Positions 1 through 5,412 of a stretch of 6,049 nucleotides of DNA are shown piece after piece (position 1 is the first letter of the stretch; each line of letters opens with the position of its first letter). A program made the position numbers and the translations under genes. Under the pieces are notes generated by a model. That model was not told where the DNA came from. It did not search any database and worked only from the letters and a program-made list of their open reading frames with translations. This DNA comes from Mycobacterium sp. (GTDB lineage: Bacteria; Actinomycetota; Actinomycetes; Mycobacteriales; Mycobacteriaceae): contig JAHBAP020000253.1 in assembly GCA_018500005.2 (NCBI GenBank), positions 1 through 6,049 of the forward strand. Direction: 5' to 3'.

Positions 1-832
1 GCACCTGCTGCAGCAGGCGACCGCTCAGGCCGAGCGCCCCCAGCGGATCGAACCGGTCGCGCAGTCGGCGGCCGCGGCGGTGCCGGCACCGCCCAGGCCC
101 GCCGTCGCGCCGGCTGCCGCACCCGTCCCCGCAGCCGGTTCCGTTCAGCGGCCGGTGCCGACGCCCGACCAGCCACGCGATATCAGCCCGCAGGCCCACG
201 CCGAACGCAAGCGCAGGCTGATGATCGGTATCGGGGTGGGCGCCGCGATCCTGGCTGTGGCTCTCATCCTGCTGGGAACCTTCCTGCGCAATGTCTTCGG
301 CGACGGGGGCGACAGCGGGCTCAAGGGTGAGCAGCTCGGCTTGAACACAACCACCGCCGCAGGTAAGGAAAGCACCGGGCCGATGGTAGAACCCGTTGCC
401 GCAACGGTGTTCTCGCCCGGTGGTGGGGCGGATGCACCCAACCTTGCCAACCTGGCCATCGATGGGGACCCAGCGACGGTGTGGCCGACCGACACTTACA
501 CCGACCCGGTGCCCTTCCCCGGCTTCAAGAACGGCGTCGGCCTGATGCTGCAACTGCCCGAGCCGACGGTGATCGGCAGCGTTACCATCGGCGTCTCCAG
601 CACCGGAACCCAGGTCCAGATCCGATCGGCGGACTCGACCAGTCCGTCGAGCCTGGAGGACACCACCCTGCTGACGGGTCCCACGCTGCTCAAACCTGGG
701 ACCAACACCATCTCGGTGCCCTCGGCGGCGCCGACGTCCAATCTGCTGGTGTGGATTTCGACGCTGGGGCAGGTCGGCGGAAAGAGCCGGACGGACATCT
801 CCGAGATCACGGTCCGCGCCGCCGGTTCCTAA
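1..832 (+). CDS. murJ: MurJ/MviN lipid II flippase, C-terminal part (partial at window start)
   Basis: The frame is open from base 2 to the TAA at 830-832, giving about 276 residues with no start in the window. In order one sees a Pro/Ala-rich cytoplasmic linker, a basic stretch (RKRR), one hydrophobic helix (about bases 218-286), then an extracellular domain. That domain carries AIDGDPATVWPTDTY and VGLMLQLPEPT, typical of the discoidin/galactose-binding-like domain that ends mycobacterial MviN (Rv3910). In that family the upstream part holds the polytopic flippase that moves lipid II across the membrane and a pseudokinase domain that binds FhaA when phosphorylated by PknB; neither is in this window. 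The order murJ-sigM supports the call. The domain was recognised by resemblance to the M. tuberculosis protein as remembered, not by a search. Confidence 0.88.
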   Translation, partial: HLLQQATAQAERPQRIEPVAQSAAAAVPAPPRPAVAPAAAPVPAAGSVQRPVPTPDQPRDISPQAHAERKRRLMIGIGVGAAILAVALILLGTFLRNVFGDGGDSGLKGEQLGLNTTTAAGKESTGPMVEPVAATVFSPGGGADAPNLANLAIDGDPATVWPTDTYTDPVPFPGFKNGVGLMLQLPEPTVIGSVTIGVSSTGTQVQIRSADSTSPSSLEDTTLLTGPTLLKPGTNTISVPSAAPTSNLLVWISTLGQVGGKSRTDISEITVRAAGS

Positions 833-870
833 CCGCCCGCCGCGCGGGTGAAGTGCCGGCCGGTGCCGGG

Positions 871-1446
871 ATGATTAATGTCCGCGCCGTGCCCAGCTGG
901 TCGGATCGTAGTGACGCCGAACTTCTGTACGCCCACGTCGCTGGTGACCGGTACGCCTTCGAGGAACTGTTCCGTCGGCACCGCGATCGGCTCTACCGGG
1001 TGGCGCGACGGCGCAGCCACACCGCCGAGGATGCCCATGATGCGGTCCAGGACGCCATGTTGTCCGCCCACCGCGCCGCCCCGTCGTTTCGCCACGATGC
1101 CGCGGTGGGCAGCTGGCTCAGTCGCATTGTCGTCAACGCCTGTCGGGACCGGTTGCGCCGCAGCATAATTCGTCCGACGATCGCACTGGTCGAAACTGAT
1201 TGTCCGCCGGTTGCCGACCGGACCGGCGAGCTCGAGACCGCCCTGGTGGTCGCCCAGGCACTACGGCGACTGCCGGTCCAGCAACGCGATGCCGTGGTCG
1301 CCATCGATATGCACGGCTACTCGGTCGCCGATGCGGCTGCGCTGTTGGAGGTGGCCGAGGGCACGGTCAAGAGTCGATGCGCACGCGGCCGGGCCCGGCT
1401 CGCCGGACTCCTGCGGTGTCCCGGCGGAGTGTGGGCGGCACACTGA
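871..1446 (+). CDS. sigM: ECF RNA polymerase sigma factor SigM
   Basis: This is a 191-residue ECF sigma factor that directs RNA polymerase to stress-type promoters. Region 2 spans about residues 15-97, with DRYAFEELFRRHRDRLYRVA, the AEDAHDAVQDAML core-binding stretch and SWLSRIVVNACRDRLRR. Region 4 spans about 120-181, with LRRLPVQQRDAVVAIDMHGY followed by the helix-turn-helix ADAAALLEVAEGTVKSRCAR. Position after murJ and strong likeness to Rv3911 give the name. ATG 871 is chosen because it is the only in-frame ATG just before the first conserved residues (RSDAELL). An in-frame GTG at 853 and another at 889 are alternatives, and none has a clear Shine-Dalgarno sequence. No ECF-type promoter matching the SigM consensus was found directly upstream, although the M. 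tuberculosis gene is reported to be autoregulated. Its usual anti-sigma gene is not recognisable downstream. Confidence 0.93.
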   Translation: MINVRAVPSWSDRSDAELLYAHVAGDRYAFEELFRRHRDRLYRVARRRSHTAEDAHDAVQDAMLSAHRAAPSFRHDAAVGSWLSRIVVNACRDRLRRSIIRPTIALVETDCPPVADRTGELETALVVAQALRRLPVQQRDAVVAIDMHGYSVADAAALLEVAEGTVKSRCARGRARLAGLLRCPGGVWAAH

Positions 1447-1450
1447 TCCG

Positions 1451-1774
1451 ATGGACGCTCATGACGCCGATGATCCTGACGGCACCGACGACGCCGAAGA
1501 CGCTGACGACTCGGGAGAGCACATCGTCACGGGATCGCCCGTTGGGGACCGGCCCGTGCACGCGGTTCGCACGCGCCGGCCACCGGGCCGGCTCACCACC
1601 GCCGTCGGCGTCGGATTCGTCCTGATCGGGTTGGGTGTCGCCGCCGCGTCCTGCCTGGGTTCTCTCGGATCGAAAAGCACTCCGACCAGCGCCAGTCTGA
1701 TCACCGTCGCGCCCACGGCCGATCCGGCGGCCTCCACGGCTTCGACGGTCCCGACCACGCCACAACTGCCTTGA
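1451..1774 (+). CDS. Small acidic single-pass membrane protein in the anti-SigM (RsmA) position
   Basis: This 107-residue protein starts four bases after the sigM stop, so translation is probably coupled. Residues 1-23 are very acidic (12 Asp/Glu, no basic residue). A short basic stretch follows (RTRRPPGR, 40-47), then one hydrophobic helix (about 48-69), then a Ser/Thr/Ala/Pro-rich tail expected outside the membrane. In M. tuberculosis this slot holds Rv3912, the roughly 250-residue anti-SigM factor with a cytoplasmic anti-sigma domain, one helix and an extracellular domain. Here the topology is similar, but the cytoplasmic part is only about 47 residues and I see no anti-sigma fold in it. 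The other two forward frames between 1447 and 1780 do not supply the missing domain, so a simple frameshift does not explain it. It may be a shortened or replaced SigM regulator, or an unrelated membrane protein. AASC at 65-68 resembles a lipobox only weakly. Confidence 0.6.
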   Translation: MDAHDADDPDGTDDAEDADDSGEHIVTGSPVGDRPVHAVRTRRPPGRLTTAVGVGFVLIGLGVAAASCLGSLGSKSTPTSASLITVAPTADPAASTASTVPTTPQLP

Positions 1775-1783
1775 CGCACGTCC

Positions 1784-1810
1784 GGGAACAGCCGCGCCTA
1801 CCCTGTTGTT
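1784..1810 (+). promoter_or_regulatory. Candidate SigH/SigE-type promoter of trxB-trxC
   Basis: GGGAACA at 1784-1790, 16 bases of spacer and TGTT at 1807-1810 fit the mycobacterial SigH consensus (GGAAYA, 16-20 bases, cGTT) except for the first base of the -10. A start site near 1816-1820 would leave a leader of about 40 bases before trxB. SigH is known to drive trxB2-trxC under thiol-oxidative stress in M. tuberculosis, so position and known regulation agree. Use by SigE or another ECF factor with a GGAAC-type -35 cannot be excluded. Confidence 0.62.
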
Positions 1811-1844
1811 TGTCTCGGTAGTGATTCCGCGCTGGGACTTGCGC

Positions 1845-1852
1845 AGAGAGAG
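1845..1852 (+). promoter_or_regulatory. Ribosome binding site of trxB
   Basis: AGAGAGAG lies five bases before ATG 1858 and is the only purine-rich run near it. It supports this start, which also puts the FAD-binding GSGPAG motif at the usual residue 12. Confidence 0.5.
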
Positions 1853-1857
1853 CGGGT

Positions 1858-2850
1858 ATGAGCGACCAAGTGCATGACGTCATCGTGATCGGTTCCGGTC
1901 CGGCCGGCTACACCGCGGCCATCTACACCGCCCGTGCCGAGTTGAAGCCGCTGGTGTTCGAGGGCACGTCGTTCGGCGGTGCCCTGATGACCACCACCGA
2001 GGTGGAGAACTTCCCCGGCTTCCGCTCCGGAATCATGGGTCCGGAACTGATGGACGAGATGCGAGAGCAGGCCCTGCGATTCGGTGCAGACCTTCAGATG
2101 GAGGACGTCGAATCGGTGTCGCTGGACGGTCCGGTCAAGAAAGTCGTGACCGCCGACGGCGAGACCCATCTGGCTCGCGCGGTGATCCTGGCCATGGGTG
2201 CGGCGGCGCGCTACCTCGGCGTCCCCGGTGAGCAGGAACTGCTGGGGCGCGGGGTGAGCGCGTGTGCCACCTGTGACGGATTCTTCTTCAAGGACCAGGA
2301 CATCGCCGTGGTCGGCGGCGGCGACTCCGCGATGGAGGAGGCCACCTTCCTGACCCGCTTCGCCCGCAGTGTCACCCTGGTGCACCGCCGCGACGAATTC
2401 CGCGCATCGCGGATCATGCTGGACCGCGCCCGGTCCAACGAGAAGATCACCTTCCTGACCAACACCACCGTCGTCGCGGTCGAGGGCGACACCACGGTGA
2501 CCGGCCTGCAGGTGCGCAATGTCCTGACCGGCGAGGAATCCACCTTGCCGGTGACCGGCGTGTTCGTCGCGGTCGGCCACGATCCCCGGTCCGAACTCGT
2601 CCGCGATGTCATCGACGTCGACCCGGACGGCTACGTCCTGGTTCAGGGCCGCAGCACAGCCACCTCGCTGCCCGGGGTGTTCGCCGCCGGTGACCTGGTG
2701 GACCGCACCTACCGGCAGGCGATCACCGCGGCCGGAAGCGGTTGCGCCGCCGCGATCGACGCGGAGCGCTGGCTCGCGGAGGCAGACGATGCCGAAGCGC
2801 ACGATCCCCAGAACGCAGGCAGCACCGAGATGATTGGAGCCCAGCCGTGA
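1858..2850 (+). CDS. trxB: Thioredoxin reductase (NADPH), FAD-dependent
   Basis: This 330-residue flavoenzyme passes electrons from NADPH through FAD and a redox-active disulfide to thioredoxin in the cytoplasm. Visible motifs: FAD-binding [18 protein letters not shown] (from residue 10), the active-site CATC (Cys136, Cys139), NADPH-binding [12 protein letters not shown] (151-162), HRRDEFRAS (176-184) for the NADPH phosphate, and the C-terminal FAD motif GVFAAGDL (273-280) followed by [14 protein letters not shown]. Length is normal for low-molecular-weight bacterial reductases. It closely resembles M. tuberculosis TrxB2 (Rv3913); only the last 25 or so residues look variable. Its stop codon overlaps the trxC start by four bases, so the pair is one operon. 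A SigH-type promoter signature precedes it. Confidence 0.98.
   Translation: MSDQVHDVIVIGSGPAGYTAAIYTARAELKPLVFEGTSFGGALMTTTEVENFPGFRSGIMGPELMDEMREQALRFGADLQMEDVESVSLDGPVKKVVTADGETHLARAVILAMGAAARYLGVPGEQELLGRGVSACATCDGFFFKDQDIAVVGGGDSAMEEATFLTRFARSVTLVHRRDEFRASRIMLDRARSNEKITFLTNTTVVAVEGDTTVTGLQVRNVLTGEESTLPVTGVFVAVGHDPRSELVRDVIDVDPDGYVLVQGRSTATSLPGVFAAGDLVDRTYRQAITAAGSGCAAAIDAERWLAEADDAEAHDPQNAGSTEMIGAQP
2836..2839 (+). promoter_or_regulatory. Ribosome binding site deciding the trxC start
   Basis: GGAG sits within the last codons of trxB, seven bases before GTG 2847. It supports the GTG start and the translational coupling of trxB and trxC. Confidence 0.6.
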
Positions 2851-3167
2851 GCACCGTTACCGTGACCGACGGCAACTTCGCCGAGACGGTCCTGATGAGC
2901 GAGAAACCCGTGCTGGTGGACTTCTGGGCGGCCTGGTGCGGGCCCTGCCGGATGGTGGCCCCGGTCCTGGAGGAGATCGCCGCGGAGAAGGCCGGCGTAC
3001 TGACGGTGGCCAAGGTCGACGTCGACGCGAACCCGTCGACGGCGCGGGATTTCCAGGTTGTCTCCATTCCCACGCTGATCCTGTTCAAGGGCGGCAAGCC
3101 GGTCAAGCGCATCGTCGGAGCGAAGGGTAAGGCAGCTTTGCTGAGAGATATCGGCAGCGAACTTTAG
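2847..3167 (+). CDS. trxC: Thioredoxin TrxC
   Basis: This 106-residue thioredoxin is the partner of the upstream reductase and reduces protein disulfides, ribonucleotide reductase and peroxiredoxins. It shows [13 protein letters not shown] with active-site Cys31 and Cys34, the buried-Asp region (Asp25), the cis-proline loop SIPT (Pro75) and the C-terminal [19 protein letters not shown]. The start is GTG 2847, inside GTGA shared with the trxB stop, with GGAG at 2836-2839 seven bases before it. An upstream in-frame ATG at 2742 lies well inside trxB and would add unrelated sequence. Compared with the M. tuberculosis protein as remembered (116 residues), both ends are slightly shorter; the fold is complete. 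Confidence 0.97.
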   Translation: MSTVTVTDGNFAETVLMSEKPVLVDFWAAWCGPCRMVAPVLEEIAAEKAGVLTVAKVDVDANPSTARDFQVVSIPTLILFKGGKPVKRIVGAKGKAALLRDIGSEL

Positions 3168-3223
3168 CCACCATTTTCCAAGCGCCGACAGAAGCGAATT
3201 CGTTACCGACAGTTCGGCCGATC

Positions 3224-3238
3224 GGTTTGGCGCAAACC
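3224..3238 (+). repeat. Short perfect hairpin in the trxC-cwlM spacer
   Basis: GGTTTG and CAAACC form a perfect six-base stem with a GCG loop, followed by the pyrimidine-rich stretch TTTCTTCT (3242-3249). An eight-base palindrome CCGATCGG (3218-3225) overlaps its left arm. It may be a weak terminator for trxB-trxC or an operator at the cwlM promoter. The spacer (3168-3264) is more AT-rich than the flanking genes and holds no gene. Confidence 0.4.
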
Positions 3239-3248
3239 ACGTTTCTTC

Positions 3249-3264
3249 TGCGACAATGCGAGTC
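3249..3264 (+). promoter_or_regulatory. Candidate extended -10 promoter for a leaderless cwlM transcript
   Basis: TGC followed by GACAAT (3252-3257) resembles an extended -10 element, though it lacks the first T of the usual TANNNT. Transcription would start at 3264-3265, which is the ATG chosen for cwlM, and no Shine-Dalgarno sequence is present. Leaderless genes are common in mycobacteria. No convincing -35 is seen; TTGGCG at 3227-3232 is 19 bases away. Confidence 0.38.
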
Positions 3265-4473
3265 ATGTCCAGTCCCGGCGGCGCCCCCGACCTGCTGCGC
3301 CGTGGTGACCGCGGTGCCGCGGTGATCGAAATCCGTGCCTCGCTGGCGGCGCTGGGACTGCTGGAGAATCCGGACGACGATCTCACCACCGGAAAGCAAG
3401 TGGCGGTCGACGTCTTCGACGGCGAACTCGATCACGCGGTGCGCGCATTCCAGCAGCGTCGCGGTCTGCTGGTCGACGGTCTGGTCGGTCCCGCCACCTA
3501 CCGGGCGCTGCGCGAGGCGTCCTATCGGTTGGGTGCCCGCACCCTAGCCCACCAGTTCGGCGCCCCGATGTACGGCGACGATGTTGCGACACTGCAGGCT
3601 CGATTGCAAGATCTCGGCTTCTATACCGGTTTGGTCGACGGCTACTTCGGGTTACAAACCCACAACTGCCTGATGTCCTACCAACGCGAGTACGGACTGG
3701 CACCGGACGGCATCTGCGGCCCGGAAACGTTGCGCTCCTTGTACTTTCTGGGCTCTCGGGTGACCGGCGGTTCGCTGCATGCGATCCGCGAGGAGGAGCA
3801 TGTGCGTCGCTCCGGTCCGCGGCTGACGGGCAAGCGGATCATCATCGACCCGGGCCGCGGCGGTACCGATCACGGCTTGATCGTCAACGGTGCGCAGGGT
3901 CCGATCAGCGAGGCCGATATCCTGTGGGACCTGGCCAGCCGACTCGAGGGCCGGATGACGGCGATCGGGATGGAGACTTTCCTGTCCCGCCCGGTCAACC
4001 ACAGCCCGGCCGACGCCGAGCGGGCGGCCACCGCCAATACCGTCGGCGCCGACTTGATGATCAGCCTGCGGTTCGAACGGCACGCCGGCCCGGCGGCCAA
4101 TGGTGTCGCATCGTTCTACTTCGGCAGCCCGCACGGTTCGGTATCCACGATCGGACGGAACCTGGCGGACTTCATTCAGCGAGAAGTGGTGGCGCGAACC
4201 GGATTACGCGATTGCCGGACCCACGGCCGCACCTGGGACCTGCTGCGGCTGACCCGGATGCCGTCGGTCCAGGTGGATGTCGGTTACATCACCAGTCCGC
4301 ACGACAGCGCGATGCTGGCCACCCGCGAGTGCCGCGATGCGATCGCCGAAGGCATTCTCGCCGCGGTGAAGAGGCTGTATCTGCTCGGCAAAAACGACCG
4401 TCCCACCGGCACGTTCACCTTCGCCGAACTGCTGGCGCACGAACAATCCGAGCACGGCCGCCCTGCGGTCTAG
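3265..4473 (+). CDS. cwlM: CwlM, catalytically dead amidase-like regulator of peptidoglycan synthesis
   Basis: This 402-residue protein has two peptidoglycan-binding-like repeats (about residues 10-83 and 103-160) and an Amidase_3 fold (about 190-372). The family hydrolyses the muramoyl-alanine bond using zinc held by His-Glu-His. Here the first His is Arg198 (DPGRGG), Glu216 remains, the second His is Arg269 (SLRFE), and the catalytic Glu position near VQVDVGYIT is Asp338. It should therefore be inactive, as reported for mycobacterial CwlM. That protein is cytoplasmic, is phosphorylated by PknB and then stimulates MurA; a non-phosphorylated form is reported to bind MurJ. The tail PTGTFTFAELL keeps the phosphorylated threonine (Thr381 here, Thr382 by my count in M. 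tuberculosis). No signal peptide is visible, which agrees. ATG 3265 is preferred over ATG 3256 because it fits a leaderless start and the remembered orthologue; the difference is three residues. Confidence 0.96.
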   Translation: MSSPGGAPDLLRRGDRGAAVIEIRASLAALGLLENPDDDLTTGKQVAVDVFDGELDHAVRAFQQRRGLLVDGLVGPATYRALREASYRLGARTLAHQFGAPMYGDDVATLQARLQDLGFYTGLVDGYFGLQTHNCLMSYQREYGLAPDGICGPETLRSLYFLGSRVTGGSLHAIREEEHVRRSGPRLTGKRIIIDPGRGGTDHGLIVNGAQGPISEADILWDLASRLEGRMTAIGMETFLSRPVNHSPADAERAATANTVGADLMISLRFERHAGPAANGVASFYFGSPHGSVSTIGRNLADFIQREVVARTGLRDCRTHGRTWDLLRLTRMPSVQVDVGYITSPHDSAMLATRECRDAIAEGILAAVKRLYLLGKNDRPTGTFTFAELLAHEQSEHGRPAV

Positions 4474-5177
4474 GACAACAGTCCCGCCACCGGTTGCCCC
4501 GCATCCAGCAGCCGCTCCAGGGCGGCCTCCACCTCGGCCTTCCAGCCCAGACCTTTGTCGAGTTCCAGTCGGAGCCGCGGAAAATACCGGTGCGGGGCGA
4601 CCACCGTGAATCCGGCGTCCTGCAGGAAATCGGCGTCGATCATGCACAGGTCGTAGGAACAGTCCCCCAGCGCCCGGATCGCCGGTGCGAGATCGGGGTC
4701 GAGGGCCTGCGGGTCGTGCAACTCCGCCGCCTCGGGGGTCCGGCCGAAAGCCTCCAACGCGCGCACACCGCGCCGGACGAGTTCACTGACCACCTGCCCG
4801 ATCAGCAGGTTGTTGAGACCGTCGGGCTGACCCGGCTCGACCCCCATCGAAGTGAGCAGAACGGCATCGGCGCTAACCGGGCCGGTCGGGAACCGTTGGG
4901 CCCGGGGCACCGCCCGCGGCGGAGCGTAAAGCACATAGCCCATGCACGGCTCGTCGGCGTCCTCGCCCCGTTCGACCGCCGCGGTGGCCACCTGTCCGCA
5001 CGAACCCCACTCCAGCATGACCATGGACAGCCACGCCTCTTTCTCGAATTCGGGATCGGGTAGGTAATCACCGCCGTCGAGGGTCGCGGGGTCGACCTCC
5101 CAGAAGACACAGCGCCGTGCATGCTTGGGCAGCTGCTCGAAACCTTCGAGCCGCAGTGGCCTGATCCGAAACGACAC
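4470..5177 (-). CDS. GNAT-like conserved protein (Rv3916c family), function unknown
   Basis: This 235-residue cytoplasmic protein closely resembles Rv3916c of M. tuberculosis, which sits in the same place. Its layout suggests a GNAT acetyltransferase fold: strands around MVMLEWGSCGQVATA (53-67) and GYVLYAPP (80-87), a central strand AVLLTSMGVEP (105-115) followed by a helix NNLLIGQVVSELVRRGVRAL (122-141), and a late FLQDAGFTVVAPHRYFPRLRLEL (184-206) like GNAT motif B. The usual acetyl-CoA pyrophosphate loop (Q/RxxGxG/A) is not clear, so activity is uncertain. The start is GTG 5177 with GGGGAG six bases before it. It converges on cwlM, with the two stop codons sharing one CTAG, and follows parB on the same strand after a 235-base spacer. 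Substrate and partner are unknown. Confidence 0.88.
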   Translation of the reverse strand: MSFRIRPLRLEGFEQLPKHARRCVFWEVDPATLDGGDYLPDPEFEKEAWLSMVMLEWGSCGQVATAAVERGEDADEPCMGYVLYAPPRAVPRAQRFPTGPVSADAVLLTSMGVEPGQPDGLNNLLIGQVVSELVRRGVRALEAFGRTPEAAELHDPQALDPDLAPAIRALGDCSYDLCMIDADFLQDAGFTVVAPHRYFPRLRLELDKGLGWKAEVEAALERLLDAGQPVAGLLS

Positions 5178-5183
5178 GCAATT

Positions 5184-5189
5184 CTCCCC
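5184..5189 (-). promoter_or_regulatory. Ribosome binding site of the GNAT-like gene
   Basis: GGGGAG on the minus strand ends six bases before GTG 5177. It is the best Shine-Dalgarno match in the window and fixes a GTG start. Confidence 0.65.
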
Positions 5190-5234
5190 GGTCTTCCCCG
5201 GCCGTCGCGCCGTGCGGGCGCGCCCGGCAGTCTC

Positions 5235-5240
5235 AGGATA
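5235..5240 (-). promoter_or_regulatory. Candidate -10 element for the GNAT-like gene
   Basis: On the minus strand TATCCT fits the mycobacterial TANNNT -10 pattern and would place the start site near 5228, about 50 bases before the GTG. No -35 is recognisable at 16-18 bases, which is common in mycobacteria, so the call rests on one hexamer and its position. Confidence 0.33.
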
Positions 5241-5371
5241 GGAGAGCGGAACGATCCCCGGCCACTATTCGCCGCTCTGCCCTGCCGTTCCGGCTGCTGT
5301 CACGAAATCCGTTGCAGGACTTGACCTTTGCGCTCCCCGGCCGGCGGCGGCGGCTTTTCGGCCATTGTTCT

Positions 5372-5401
5372 GTCACAGTGACGTAACGGCCTGGTGTCAC
5401 C
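5372..5401. repeat. GTCAC/GTGAC inverted repeats between parB and the GNAT-like gene
   Basis: GTCAC-A-GTGAC (5372-5382) and GGTG-T-CACC (5393-5401) are two adjacent near-perfect dyads, about 12-40 bases after the parB stop; another GTCAC is at 5299-5303. Neither is followed by a T run in the parB direction, so they look more like protein-binding dyads or weak hairpins than a classical terminator. The rest of the 5178-5412 spacer is GC-rich, with a CCGGCCGG palindrome at 5337-5344, and shows no gene. Confidence 0.35.
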
Positions 5402-5412
5402 GGTTGCCGCTA

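Noticed and set aside
481..870. Upstream extension of the sigM frame to base 481
   Set aside because: The frame is open, but it lies within the conserved murJ extracellular domain and reads as low-complexity; ECF sigma factors of this family start near residue MINVRAV (ATG 871) or at most GTG 853.
600..870. SigM autoregulatory promoter (GGAAC then CGTC) before sigM
   Set aside because: GGAACC occurs at 605-610, but no CGTC-like -10 lies at 16-18 bases, and nothing better is found nearer the gene.
1798..2802. Long minus-strand open frame (334 codons) opposite trxB
   Set aside because: It mirrors the strongly conserved trxB frame, is His/Gly/Arg-rich as GC-rich shadow frames are, and shows no known motif.
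3924..5063. Long plus-strand open frame (379 codons) spanning the end of cwlM and the GNAT-like gene
   Set aside because: It overlaps two well-supported genes in other frames, and its Arg/Pro/Gly composition is typical of a shadow frame in GC-rich DNA.
5337..5363. CCGGCCGG palindrome and GGC-TTTTCG-GCC hairpin as a parB terminator
   Set aside because: The stem next to the loop is only three bases and there is no T run after it on the minus strand.
5178..5412. parS site (GTTTCACGTGAAAC-like) near parB
   Set aside because: No match is present here or elsewhere in the window; the GTCAC dyads differ in sequence and length.
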